Origin: CAWBLP01 sp963789495
Lineage (GTDB): Bacteria > Pseudomonadota > Alphaproteobacteria > Acetobacterales > Acetobacteraceae
Direction of reading: 5' to 3'
DNA: 59,649 bases
Assembly (NCBI GenBank): GCA_963789495.1
Contig: CAWBLP010000034.1
Coordinates: 1-59,649, forward strand
Shown piece after piece: positions 1-8,693 of the stretch. Within the stretch, counting starts at the first letter, position 1, and every line of letters begins with the position of its first letter. The notes under the pieces were generated by a model. The model searched no databases, was not told where the DNA came from, and was given only the letters and a program-made list of their open reading frames with translations. The position numbers were made by a program, and so were the translations under genes.

Positions 1-47
1 TTCAACGCGCAGTCCGGTCCACTGGCTCGCTGGAACGGGGGGCGGCG

Positions 48-1226
48 ATGGATCGGGCACGCATTCACGAGGGGGTTCGTCGGATGCGTTTTCAGGACGT
101 GCTGGGTCGGACCGAACGGTCTGAGCTGAGCCAGCTGGAGGCGGCGGAGTTGCTCGGGGTCAGCGAGCGGACGTTCCGCCGCTGGCGCGACCGCTACCGG
201 GAAGAAGGAGTTGCGGGATTGAGCGACCGTCGCCTCCGCCCCTCGCTGCGGCAGGCGCCGAAGGCGGAGATCGAGCGGATGCTGGGCCTGTATCGCGATC
301 TCTACCGCGGCTTCACGGTGAAGCATTTCCATGAGCAGTTGGGCAAGCGGCACAACTACACGCTGGGCTACACGGTGACCAAGCTGCACCTGCAACGGGC
401 CGGGCTGGTGACCCCGGCGCGGTCGCGCTCGGCGCATCGCAAGAAGCGGCCGCGCCGGCCGTTGGTGGGCATGATGCTGCATCAGGATGCGTCGACCCAT
501 GCCTGGCTGCCTGGCGACGAACGCAAATACGACCTGGTGGCGACGATGGATGACGCGACGAGTGCGGTCTACTCGCTGTTCCTGGTGGAGCAGGAGGGCA
601 CCGCCTCAAGCCTGCGTGGCGTACGGGAGGTGATTGAACGGCACGGCCTGTTCTGCTCGCTCTACACCGACCGTGGCAGCCACTACTTCGAGACGCCCGA
701 GGCCGGCGGTCGTGTCTCGAAGACAGTGCTGACACAGTTCGGCCGGGCGCTGAAGCAGCTCGGCATCGAGCACATTGCGGCCTACTCGCCGCAGGCCCGC
801 GGGCGGTCGGAGCGCCTGTTCGGCACGTTGCAGGACCGGCTGCCGAAGGAGCTGGCGCTGGCCGGGATCAGCACACCGGAGGCGGCGAACCGATGGCTGC
901 GGGAGGTCTACGTCGCCGAGCACAACGCGCGCTTTGCGGTGCCGGCCGAGCAGGCGGGATCGGCCTTCGTGGTGGATCCGAACGGTGCCTGGCGGGAGAT
1001 TCTGTGCATCCAGGAGGACCGCCGAGTGGGTCATGACAACACGGTGAAGTGGCGCCGCCTCACCCTGCAACTGCCGCCGTCGCGGCTGCGGCCGCACTTC
1101 GTCAGAGCCACCGTGCGCGTGCACGAATATCCGGATGGGCGGCTGGCGGTGTTGTGGGGGCCGCACCGGCTGGCGGATTACGACGCCGAGGGGCGCCTTT
1201 TCCAACAGGAGCATATGGCCGCATGA
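48..1226 (+). mobile_element. IS transposase (ISNCY-like, DDE integrase core)
   Basis: Encodes a 392-residue transposase that should cut and join the ends of its insertion sequence. Residues about 1-60 form a helix-turn-helix (LSQLEAAELLGVSERTFRRW). A DDE-type integrase core follows: HQDAS near residue 147, an MDDATS acidic motif near 167 and TDRGSHY near 208, with the final acidic residue in the RSERLFGTLQ region. The C-terminal third is a small beta-rich domain. The overall form matches ISNCY-type transposases of about 400-450 residues. The gene looks intact, unlike several nearby chromosomal genes. A perfect palindrome and a direct repeat lie just downstream and are likely the right end of the element; the left end is outside the window. 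Confidence 0.85.
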
Positions 1227-1242
1227 CACGCTTCCAGTGCGG

Positions 1243-1278
1243 CTGCTCTGTGCCGGGGCATGCCCCGGCACAGAGCAG
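1243..1278. repeat. 36-bp perfect palindrome after transposase
   Basis: Two 18-base arms (1243-1260 and 1261-1278) are exact reverse complements with no spacer; the centre reads GGGGCATGCCCC. It lies 17 bases after the transposase stop. It could act as a transcription terminator or be part of the element's right end. No T-run follows on the plus strand, so a classical intrinsic terminator is not assured. Confidence 0.7.
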
Positions 1279-1286
1279 GAACGAAG

Positions 1287-1330
1287 CGGACAGATCACGC
1301 GCTACCAAAACCGGACAGATTGACGCGCTA
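1287..1330. repeat. Imperfect direct repeat, probable IS right end
   Basis: Two copies of CGGACAGAT-n-ACGCGCTA lie at 1287-1304 and 1312-1330, about 25 bases apart. Repeated subterminal motifs of this kind are usual transposase-binding sites, so this is probably the right terminus of the element. The matching left end is not visible in the first 47 bases. Confidence 0.45.
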
Positions 1331-1476
1331 GCGACAGTGGGACGGCGCTGCCTTGGTGTGGCGCTCTCGGTGCAGGGCCCTCAAGATATGCCCTGTCCGA
1401 TGGAATGCAGACGGCCGGCCCGGCGACTGCAGACATCTGATTGCGATGGGCCTGATCCTGCCGCGCCTGTCGGTTC

Positions 1477-3339
1477 CTATTGAGCGGGCCGGCCGAAACC
1501 TGCCACTAGCTCCTCGATCCGAGATGGATCGGAGTGTTCCATCACGCTGCGGGCGAAGCGCGCGCAGGCGTCGATGTCCACGGCGCGAATCGCCTGCTTG
1601 ACCCGCGGTACGGCAGCGGCGTTCATGCTGAAGCTGCGCAGCCCTAATCCGAGCAGCAAAGGGATCAGGCGGGGATTGGCAGCCATCTCGCCGCAGACCG
1701 AGACCGGCATGCGCATGCGCAGTGCCGCTTCGGTAGCAAACTGCACCAGGCGCAGCACAGCGGGATGAATCGGATCGTATAGCCCGGCCACCTCGGCTTC
1801 GCCCCGGTCGACTGCAAGGGTGTACGCCGTCAGGTCATTGGTGCCGATGGCAAAAAAGTCGGCCTCGAGCGCCAACGCGTCCGCCGAAAGAGCCGCGCCC
1901 GGGGTCTCGATCATAATGCCCAGCGGCGGCAATTTTTCTGGAATGCGCTCGTTCCGACGGCGCAGGCGTCGGGCCACCCGCTCATAGATCTCGCGGGCGC
2001 TGCGAACCTCACCTACCGTTGTGACCATCGGCAGCATGACCCGCACTGGTCCCGCCGTCGAGGCCCGCAGGATGGCGGCAAACTGCGTCTCCAGCAGTTC
2101 CGGTTGGCGCAGCAGCAGGCGAACGCCGCGCATGCCTAGGGCCGGATTGGTGCCTGAGATCTCAGGCACGATCCCAGCGCCGGACAAGGCCTCGATATCC
2201 TTCTCCCCGCCCCAGTCCAAAACCCGAATCGCCACCGGATCACCGTTCATCGCCTCAATGATGGAGCGGTAGCTTTCGGCCTGCGCGTCCTCATCGGGCA
2301 TGGTTTCCCGATTCATGAACAGGAATTCGGTGCGCAGGAGCCCGATTCCCACTGCCCCTGATTGCGCGATCTGCGGCAATTCCAGAGGCAACTCCAGATT
2401 CGCCTGCAGTTCGACCGGCTCTCCGTCCATCGTCTCGGCCGGCAGGCGGCGCAGCCGGCCATAGCGCTGCCGCTCGCGCGCGAAGGCGGTCACGGCGCGC
2501 CGCGCGGCCGCTAGTCGGCTTGGTGAAGGATTGAGCACAACCATGCCGGTTGTCCCCTCCACCACAGCAATGTCCCCAGCGCGAATGGCATGTGCCAGCC
2601 CTGACGCCCCAAGCACGGCCGGCACTCCGAGCGCGCGCAACATCACCGCCGTATGCCCGTCCGCGCCCCCTTCCTCGGTCGCCACGCCGGCGAGTCGCGC
2701 CGGGTCCAGCAGCGCCGCGTCGGCCGGTCGCAGCGATTCGCAGACCAGCACCGCACCTGATGGCAGCGCTGCAAAGCTGCGGAATGGCGCATGCGTCAGA
2801 TTGCGGACCAGCCGGCGGGCGATCTCGCGAATCTCCTCGGCGCGGCGATGCAGGCTGGCCTTGTCCTCGGCCGACAGGCCGGGCTCCGCCTGATCCAGAA
2901 TGGCCACGGCGATGGCCTCGGATTCGGCAACAACGGCGCTCTCGGCGGATAGCAGCGTTTCTTCGACCCGACTGCGGGCCCCGCGAACCAGGCGGGAGGG
3001 GCCGAGCATCCGGATATAGGCGTCGATCAGCGGTGCGATTTCCGCTTGGCTCTCCTCCGGCAACACGGATAGCCGTACACGGAGTTTCGCCAATTGTTTG
3101 CGCGACTGCGCGATGGCGCTTTCCAATCGCGCGCCCTCCGCCGCGATGTCAGCCGCCTGGATCTTCTGCCGGGAAATTTCCGGAATTGGTTCCGAGGCAC
3201 TGAACACGGGACCGATCGCCACGCCCGCGGCGACTGGGATCCCCGTGAAGACACGTTCGGGTCGCTCCTCTCCGGACTGGGAGGACCTTGCGAGACGACG
3301 ATGCTGCGGCGGTGGGGGCGAATCAGTCCTGTTGTTCAT
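1477..3339 (-). CDS. ptsI: PTS enzyme I (phosphoenolpyruvate-protein phosphotransferase)
   Basis: Cytosolic first enzyme of the phosphotransferase system: it takes phosphate from phosphoenolpyruvate and passes it to HPr. The 620-residue product has the usual order: N-terminal domain (about 30-150), swivelling phosphohistidine domain with the active His near residue 229 (EEGGADGHTAV), and C-terminal PEP-binding TIM barrel with MLPMVTTVGEVR, a GTNDLTAY loop and the catalytic Cys in SVCGEMAANP. I chose the ATG at 3339 (MNNRTDS), which overlaps the ptsH stop by 17 bases; in-frame starts further upstream lie deep inside ptsH. It is the last gene of hprK-rapZ-EIIA-ptsH-ptsI. No sugar permease is present, so the job is likely regulatory. 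Confidence 0.93.
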   Translation of the reverse strand: MNNRTDSPPPPQHRRLARSSQSGEERPERVFTGIPVAAGVAIGPVFSASEPIPEISRQKIQAADIAAEGARLESAIAQSRKQLAKLRVRLSVLPEESQAEIAPLIDAYIRMLGPSRLVRGARSRVEETLLSAESAVVAESEAIAVAILDQAEPGLSAEDKASLHRRAEEIREIARRLVRNLTHAPFRSFAALPSGAVLVCESLRPADAALLDPARLAGVATEEGGADGHTAVMLRALGVPAVLGASGLAHAIRAGDIAVVEGTTGMVVLNPSPSRLAAARRAVTAFARERQRYGRLRRLPAETMDGEPVELQANLELPLELPQIAQSGAVGIGLLRTEFLFMNRETMPDEDAQAESYRSIIEAMNGDPVAIRVLDWGGEKDIEALSGAGIVPEISGTNPALGMRGVRLLLRQPELLETQFAAILRASTAGPVRVMLPMVTTVGEVRSAREIYERVARRLRRRNERIPEKLPPLGIMIETPGAALSADALALEADFFAIGTNDLTAYTLAVDRGEAEVAGLYDPIHPAVLRLVQFATEAALRMRMPVSVCGEMAANPRLIPLLLGLGLRSFSMNAAAVPRVKQAIRAVDIDACARFARSVMEHSDPSRIEELVAGFGRPAQ

Positions 3340-3661
3340 CGAAGCCGGCCTCGACCAGGGCGGCGAGCGCGTCAAGCGCTTCCTTGGCATCCCAGCCCTC
3401 AGCCTGCAGTTCCAGCACCGCGCCACGCCCGGCGCCCAGCATCATCAGCCCCATGATGGATCGGGCCGATACGCTTTGCCCGTCGCGCAGCACCTCGACC
3501 GAGGCGCCGAATCGTTCGGCAAGGGTGACGAATTTGGCGGCGGCCCTGGCGTGCAGGCCTCGTTTGTTGACGATGGCGACCTGACGGGTCAGGACGGGTG
3601 CGCTGCCGGGGGCAGGTGTGTTGGCGGCGCCAGGATCGTCCCCCTGGTCCATCACACCCAA
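3323..3661 (-). CDS. ptsH: Phosphocarrier protein HPr
   Basis: Small cytosolic phosphate carrier between enzyme I and the EIIA protein. The active-site His is at residue 37 in KRGLHARAAAK, and the regulatory Ser, the target of HPr kinase, is Ser68 in ARSIMGLMML. Both sit exactly 22 residues later than the standard His15/Ser46 numbering, so the protein carries an N-terminal extension of about 22 residues rich in Pro, Gly and Ala; the 112-residue total compares with about 90 usually. A later start is possible, but no Met lies between residue 4 and the conserved core. It overlaps ptsI and follows EIIA by 36 bases in one operon. Confidence 0.93.
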   Translation of the reverse strand: MGVMDQGDDPGAANTPAPGSAPVLTRQVAIVNKRGLHARAAAKFVTLAERFGASVEVLRDGQSVSARSIMGLMMLGAGRGAVLELQAEGWDAKEALDALAALVEAGFDEQQD

Positions 3662-3697
3662 TCAGTCGGCTGCGGACCGAAGCTCACCGACCCAAGC

Positions 3698-4129
3698 TCA
3701 CTTGCAGGTGCCACCGGAGCCGCTGACCCGGCAGCCATGCAACACATGTGAGGCGGCGGCGATGTATTTTCGGCCCGCCTCCTCGGCGCAGTTCACAGCG
3801 TCCACCAGCGGTTGCTTGGATCGCACTTTTGCCAGCTTCACGAGCATCGGCAGATTGACCCCGGCGATCACCTCCACGCCTTTTCGCTCCATCATTGAAA
3901 TGGCCAGGTTGGACGGCGTGCCGCCGAACATGTCGGTGAGCAGGACCACACCATCACCCGTGTCGCAGCGATGAATACAGGCTTCGATGTCAGCCCGACG
4001 ATCCTCCATGTCGTCGTCGGGCCCGATGCAGACCGTGTCAACATTCCGTTGCGCCCCTACGACGTGTTCCATCGCAGAGCGTAGCTCCTCGGCCAATCGG
4101 CCGTGGGTCACCAGAACCATGCCGATCAT
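3698..4129 (-). CDS. Mannose-family PTS EIIA component
   Basis: A 143-residue stand-alone EIIA of the mannose/fructose type. The N-terminus MIGMVLVTHG contains the phosphorylatable His9, and the middle has the family block VVLLTDMFGGTPSN. It should accept phosphate from HPr and report the phosphorylation state rather than carry sugar, because no IIB, IIC or IID genes are visible. In alphaproteobacteria this gene normally lies between hprK/rapZ and ptsH, as here. The last 30 residues (AAEEAGRKYIAAASHVL region) look family-like and the reading frame is intact. Confidence 0.9.
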   Translation of the reverse strand: MIGMVLVTHGRLAEELRSAMEHVVGAQRNVDTVCIGPDDDMEDRRADIEACIHRCDTGDGVVLLTDMFGGTPSNLAISMMERKGVEVIAGVNLPMLVKLAKVRSKQPLVDAVNCAEEAGRKYIAAASHVLHGCRVSGSGGTCK

Positions 4130-4201
4130 GGAATGTGGAAAGCTTCCCTACCGGCTCCGCCAAGGCGAAGCCCGCTGTCTTTATGGCCGCTCATGGTGCA
4201 G

Positions 4202-5220
4202 TCAGGCCTCCTGTGCCTGAACCGACGAGGACCGCGGGGTCTCGCCATGGTCGCTTCCATCCCGGCGCGGCACCGGGCGCTCCGTCAGATAGGCGGCTTC
4301 GTGTCCCTCGCGCGCCAGCTCACGATGGGCCACATGCAATCGCCAGCCGGGACCCGTCTCACCGCCGGCGGCGTTTGCCGCGAGCCGGGACCCAAGATGG
4401 GCAGCCAATGCCTCCACCAGGTACACAGAACGGTGGCGCCCGCCCGTGCACCCAAACGCGATCGTCACGTATTTCTTGCCCTCTTGTGCGAACCTCGGCA
4501 AGAGCAGGTCAACCAGATCCGTCACCTTGCCGAAAAACGCCTGGAAATCAGGGTCGGCCTCAATGTACGCGCCGACCTCAGGATCCAGCCCCGTACGCGG
4601 CTGTAATATGGGGTCGTAATGCGGGTTTCGCAAAAAGCGCCCATCGAATACCAGATCTGCTTCCCGCGGTAGGCCGCGCGGATAGGCGAAGGAGGTCAGC
4701 GAGACCACCATCCGGTATTCCGACGTCGCTCGCCTTCAGCCCCGAAATGCCGCTCGATCAGCCGCCGCAGCGCCGCCAGCGGCAGCTCCGACGTATCCAC
4801 CACCAGGTCGGCGCCGTCCCGCAAACCCGCCGTAACCGCCTGTTCTGCGAGCGATGCCGTCGGAAACCCGTCCCTCCGGTGCCAGCGGATGCCGGCGGCG
4901 GCTTTCGGTATAGCGGCGCAGCAGGGTGGTTTCATCGGCCCAGGCATAGACCAGCTCCGGTCGCAGCGCCGGATTGGCGCGCAGCCGGTCCAGTGCCTGC
5001 AGCACCATGCTGGCGTCGAAGCCGCGGGTGCGGGCATCCACGCCGATCGCCAGTTTGCGCTCGCTGCGGCGTGACCATCTCCTCCAGCATCGGCAGCGGC
5101 GGGATTGTCCACCGCCTCATAGCCGACGTCCTCCAGAGCGCGCAGGATCGACGCCTTGCCGCCACCTGACAGCCCGGTCACAAGGACGATGGGAAGCCCG
5201 CCCGGCGGGCGCGCGGTCAT
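4202..5220 (-). pseudogene. rapZ: RapZ-like nucleotide-binding protein (RNase adapter), multiply frameshifted
   Basis: RapZ family P-loop protein; in enterobacteria it guides RNase E to the GlmZ small RNA, and its alphaproteobacterial role is less clear. The start at 5220 gives MTARPPGGLPIVLVTGLSG with the P-loop GLSGGGKAS. The conserved sequence then jumps frame at about 5110 (PLPMLEEM), about 5060 (RGFDASMVLQALDRLRANP), about 4850 (DLVVDTSELPLAALRRLI) and about 4715 (SFAYPRGLPREADLVFDGRF). It ends with the signature CTGGRHRSVYLVEAL. All parts of a normal protein of roughly 310 residues are present, in order, across at least four shifts, so indel errors are more likely than decay. The gene lies between hprK and EIIA. 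Confidence 0.8.
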
Positions 5221-5275
5221 GGCCTGAGCTTCCCGCGCTCGGTCAGGCCTGCGCTCAACCGGCGCACAGTGCGGA

Positions 5276-5710
5276 TCATGCGGCAAACGCTCCGGCGACC
5301 TGGGCAACTCGGCCGAGGGCGCAGTCGAGCGCCAGAATTACCCGCTCGGGCGCCGACGCAGCCAGTGCCTCCACACGAACCAACGGCACATTCAGTTCAG
5401 GAGCACGCTCGGGCATCGGCAACCGGTTGAGGCTAGGGGACAAGGTGACAACAAGTCGGACCGGTGCGCAGGCAAGATAAGGCAGGCGGACGATCCCGAC
5501 CCCCCGTACCTCCAGCAAACCTGCGAGAGCGGCCGGGGCACTGGCAATCCCATCCTCGATTTCGACCCGATCGTCGGCCACGAGCTCGAATCCCCGCGCC
5601 AGCAACCGGAGGACAAGGTCGGACTTTCCCGAACCGGCCTCGCCGGTCACGAGCACAGCTTCGCCATGCCGGGCGGCACAGCTTCCATAGACCTGTCTCC
5701 GACCGTCCAT
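5276..5710 (-). CDS. hprK: HPr kinase/phosphorylase, short alphaproteobacterial type
   Basis: Bifunctional enzyme that phosphorylates or dephosphorylates the regulatory serine of HPr. Only the C-terminal catalytic half is present, as is normal for alphaproteobacteria (about 145 residues). The P-loop is GEAGSGKSD near residue 25, followed by LVADDRVEI and the family signature LLEVRGVGIVRLP. I chose ATG 5710 because the domain begins immediately after it (VYGSCAARHGEAVL); an in-frame Met at 5803 would add an unrelated leader. It starts the minus-strand PTS operon and is divergent from the threonine dehydratase-like gene at 5819. Confidence 0.87.
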   Translation of the reverse strand: MDGRRQVYGSCAARHGEAVLVTGEAGSGKSDLVLRLLARGFELVADDRVEIEDGIASAPAALAGLLEVRGVGIVRLPYLACAPVRLVVTLSPSLNRLPMPERAPELNVPLVRVEALAASAPERVILALDCALGRVAQVAGAFAA

Positions 5711-5818
5711 AGGATGGCAATCTGGGCCTATCCGTGTCGCAAAGGAAGCGCCGACACACAGGCAGCGCCATTCAGCCAAATCTTGCCTGGCAACCCGGTG
5801 CATGTCAGCGTCGGCCGC

Positions 5819-6756
5819 ATGATCTCTCGCATTGAAATTACCGCTGCGGCGGCGCGCATCGCCCCGTATGTCCGTCACACGCCGCTGCTACAGGACGACG
5901 GCGCAGCGCTGGGCCTGGCCTATCCGGTTACACTCAAGCTGGAATTGCTGCAGCACGCCGGCAGCTTCAAGCCGCGTGGGGCGTTCAACCGGCTGCTATC
6001 CGGCGCGATTCCCGCCGCTGGCGTGGTGGCCGCGTCGGGCGGTAATCATGGCGCGGCGGTCGCCTATGCCGCTCGCGTGTTGGGGGTTCCGGCCGAAATC
6101 TTCGTGCCTGACGCTGACGCCGGCGGCCAAAGTGGTCCGGATCGCCAGCTACGGCGCGCGGGTGACCCAGATCGGCGAGACCTATGCCGAGGCTCTCGCC
6201 GCGTCGCGCCTGCGCCAGGGCGGAGACCGACGCGCTGGAAGTCCACGCCTATGATCACGCGGACGTGCTGGCGGGCCAGGGCACTGTGGGGCGGGAGTTC
6301 GAGCAGGATGCGCCCGACCTGACCCATGTTCTTGTGGCAACCGGCGGTGGCGGGCTGATCGGTGGTATCGCCGCGTGGTACGCCGGCAGCGCCGCGGTGG
6401 TCAGCGTCGAGCCGGAAGGCTGTCCGGCCTTGCACAATGCGCTGCGGCGCCGGTGCAGGCGGTTGACGCGCCGGTCGGCGGGCTTGCTGCCGACAGCCTG
6501 GGTGCGCGCCAGGTCGGCGGCCTGATGTTTCCGATGGCCCAGCGCTATGTCGCCGCCAGCGATGCTGGTGCCGGACGCCAGCAATCCTGCGAAGCCCAGC
6601 GCCTGCTGTGGGACAGGTTCCGCCTGATCGCCGAACCGGGCGGCGCCACCGCGCTGGCCGCGCTGCTGTCCGGCCGGTTCACTCCTCCGGACGATGCTCG
6701 GGTCGGCGTCCTGGTATGCGGCGCCAATACCGATCCAGCCAAGGTGGTCGTCATGA
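5819..6756 (+). pseudogene. Threonine/serine dehydratase-like PLP enzyme, frameshifted
   Basis: Fold-type II pyridoxal-phosphate enzyme that would deaminate threonine or serine to the 2-oxo acid. From ATG 5819 the product reads MISRIEITAAAARIAPYVRHTPLL, with the cofactor lysine at residue 51 in GSFKPRGAFN and the substrate loop ASGGNHGAAVAYAA. The frame moves near 6110 (AAKVVRIASYGARVTQIG), near 6220 (DALEVHAYDHADVLAGQGT, with the phosphate-binding glycines GGGGL) and near 6445 (LAADSLGARQVGGLMF), finishing at AEPGGATALAALLSG and VCGANTDPAKV. The expected end is the TGA at 6754-6756 overlapping the next ATG, but the current frame reads through. A threo-3-hydroxyaspartate or other hydroxy-amino-acid substrate is equally possible. 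Confidence 0.75.
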
Positions 6757-7573
6757 GCCAGCGACGCAAAGTAAGGGCCTCGTCCTGTCTGGACGTCGAC
6801 GCGCGAGGCGTCGCCACCGTCACGCTGAACCGGCCGGAGGTCGGCAACGCCTACAACGAGGACCTGCTGGCGCGAACTGATCGCGGGCCTGCGAGCAACT
6901 GGCGCCGGACCCGGCGGTGCGCTGCCTGGTGATCCGCGGCGCCGGCAAGCATTTCCAGGCGGGCGCCGACATCAACTGGCTGGGCCGAGCCGCCAACTAT
7001 GCGCCCGGAGCAGAATTTCGCCGCCTCGATGGCGACCACGCGCGCCATGCAGCTGCTGAACGAGTTCCCCAAGCCGACCATCGCGCTGGTGCACGGCGCC
7101 TGCTTCGGCGGCGGCTGCGGCATGGTGTGCTGCGTCGATGTCGCGTTCGCCACGCCCGATGCGCTGTTCGGCCTGACCGAGGTGCGGGTGGGCGTCGCGC
7201 CGACGCCGATCTCCACCCACATGGTGAACGCGATGGGGCTGCGGCATACCCGTCGCTACGCGCTGACCGGCGAGCGCTTCGAGCGCCGAGGAGGCGCTAG
7301 CGCATTGGCCTGGTGCACGAGGTTGGTGCCGGCCGACGCGCTGGAGAGCAAAGCTGGCCGGCGTGCTGGACGCGATCTTCCTCAGCGGGCCGGGCGCGAT
7401 CGCGATGACCAAGCGCAGCTTCCTGGGCGCCAACGGGCTGCTGCTGGACGAGCGCCAGATGACTCATGTTGGCGCATGAGAGCTGGACGCAGCGCTTCTC
7501 CTCGGAGGGGCATGAGGGCACCACAGCGTTTCGGGAAAAGCGCCGGCCGAGTTGGTACCGACCCCCGCTGTAG
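6753..7573 (+). pseudogene. Enoyl-CoA hydratase/isomerase (crotonase), frameshifted
   Basis: Crotonase-fold enzyme acting on an enoyl- or methylglutaconyl-CoA type substrate. The ATG at 6753 overlaps the presumed stop of the dehydratase gene. The order is RGVATVTLNRPEVGNAYN, VIRGAGKHFQAGADINWL, PKPTIALVHGACFGGGCGM (oxyanion-hole glycines), VAFATPDALFGLTEVRVG and the C-terminal end AHESWTQRFSSEGHEGTTAF with a TAG at 7571-7573. These blocks fall in different frames, with shifts near 6890, 6990, 7290, 7350 and 7470. As with rapZ, every block is there in order. It probably forms a two-gene operon with the dehydratase. The exact substrate cannot be told. Confidence 0.75.
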
Positions 7574-7586
7574 CGACCCGCACCAT

Positions 7587-7626
7587 CGGGGTGTTGCCCC
7601 GAATTCCACCGGGAGGCGTTGCCTCC
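7587..7626. repeat. Paired GC hairpins, intergenic palindromic element
   Basis: Two adjacent hairpins, CGGGG-tgttg-CCCCG (7587-7601) and GGAGGC-gtt-GCCTCC (7612-7626), are joined by GAATTCCACC. The layout matches the inner part of the larger element at 14381-14519 (GGGGGC-gtt-GCCCCC then CAAGGGGC-gct-GCCCCTTG). It lies between two convergent genes, so it may end transcription from both sides. Confidence 0.5.
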
Positions 7627-7685
7627 TGGAGGGGTTCGGGCGCAACCACCCCCGACTGCGTTGCTGCACCCCGTAACGAGACGAA

Positions 7686-8054
7686 CTATTTCCTCAGGGG
7701 CTTCTCGAAGTCACGCAGCTGCTTGACCGGCTGCTGCAGGAAGACGGCAAAGTCGTAGACCGTCTCGTCCTCCTGGTTCCAGCAGACATAGCCGCGACAA
7801 TCGGCTGGCCGCGCCTCATAGACGCCGCACAGCCGATCCTTGGACAGGAATTGGCAGGTCTTGAAACCCTGCTTGATCCGCTTCTCGCCTTTGCGCGTCT
7901 TCTCGATGATATGTCGCGCCTCGAATTCCGGCACGGACAGGCCAAGGAACTTGGCGAGGCGACGGATATCCGTACGACTGACGCGAACATAGCCTGCCAT
8001 GCGACAGCACAGGCTGGGGCATTTCACGCAGTCGAGCGGATCATGGGACGGCAT
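7686..8054 (-). CDS. YkgJ-family cysteine-cluster protein (UPF0153)
   Basis: Protein of about 122 residues with the YkgJ-type cysteine cluster DCVKCPSLCCR near the N-terminus and later cysteines in FKTCQFLSKDRLCGVYEARPADCRGYVCW. The family is thought to bind zinc or an iron-sulfur cluster, and its biochemical role is unknown. I prefer the ATG at 8054 (MPSHDPLDCV); a TTG start at 8090 would overlap the upstream MaoC gene by 17 bases. It is the last gene of the minus-strand block that begins with the benzoate-CoA ligase, although that may be chance. Confidence 0.8.
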   Translation of the reverse strand: MPSHDPLDCVKCPSLCCRMAGYVRVSRTDIRRLAKFLGLSVPEFEARHIIEKTRKGEKRIKQGFKTCQFLSKDRLCGVYEARPADCRGYVCWNQEDETVYDFAVFLQQPVKQLRDFEKPLRK

Positions 8055-8073
8055 CGCCGGATGATCGGTCACG

Positions 8074-8562
8074 TCAGCCGGGTGAAGCAAGCGATTTGGA
8101 CCGGCGGCGCAAAAGGTTCATCGGCTTCATCGTCAGGACGATCTCGTCCTTCTGGTTGAGCACTTCCACGAGGCTGCGCACCAGGCCGCGATCGGGCTTG
8201 GATTGTGACGGCCTGGCCTCCAGGATCGTGACCCGCACACGCAGCGTATCGCCGGGGCGCACCGGACGGGTCCAACGCAGCTCGTCGATCCCCGGCGCGG
8301 CCAGCCCGCCTTTCGGCAGATAGTGGTCAACGAACAGCCGCATCATCACGGTGACCGTCTGCCAGCCGCTGGCAATCACCTCACCGAACGGCCCGGTCGC
8401 CGCCCAGGCCGGATCGATATGCATCGCCTGCGGATCATACAGCCGCGCAAAGTCGATGATCGACTGCTTGGTGATCGTCACGGAGCCGAATTCAAACACC
8501 GCCCCGACTGGATAATCCTCGAAGAACCGATCAGTGGCGGGGATGGAGAACAGGTCTGGCAT
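8074..8562 (-). CDS. MaoC-like dehydratase domain protein
   Basis: Hotdog-fold protein of 162 residues related to (R)-specific enoyl-CoA hydratases. The N-terminal part FFEDYPVGAVFEFGSVTITKQSIIDFARLYDPQAMHID carries the hydratase-2-like Asp/His region, followed by FGEVIASGWQTV and the PVRPGDTLRVRVTILEARPS strand. It would hydrate or dehydrate an acyl-CoA intermediate. It lies downstream of boxB in the same direction, 131 bases away, so it could serve the ring-cleavage route, but MaoC proteins are common and the link is an inference. Confidence 0.85.
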   Translation of the reverse strand: MPDLFSIPATDRFFEDYPVGAVFEFGSVTITKQSIIDFARLYDPQAMHIDPAWAATGPFGEVIASGWQTVTVMMRLFVDHYLPKGGLAAPGIDELRWTRPVRPGDTLRVRVTILEARPSQSKPDRGLVRSLVEVLNQKDEIVLTMKPMNLLRRRSKSLASPG

Positions 8563-8693
8563 CGATCCGGCATCGCGATATTGCTGCGGGTTGGGTTACC
8601 ATGCGGGCCAGGACGTGACAACGAACGGCCCACCTGACTGCGGTGGCTCAGGCAGATGCGGTGACGGACGCCAGGCGAGGGACGCGGCCGCTG

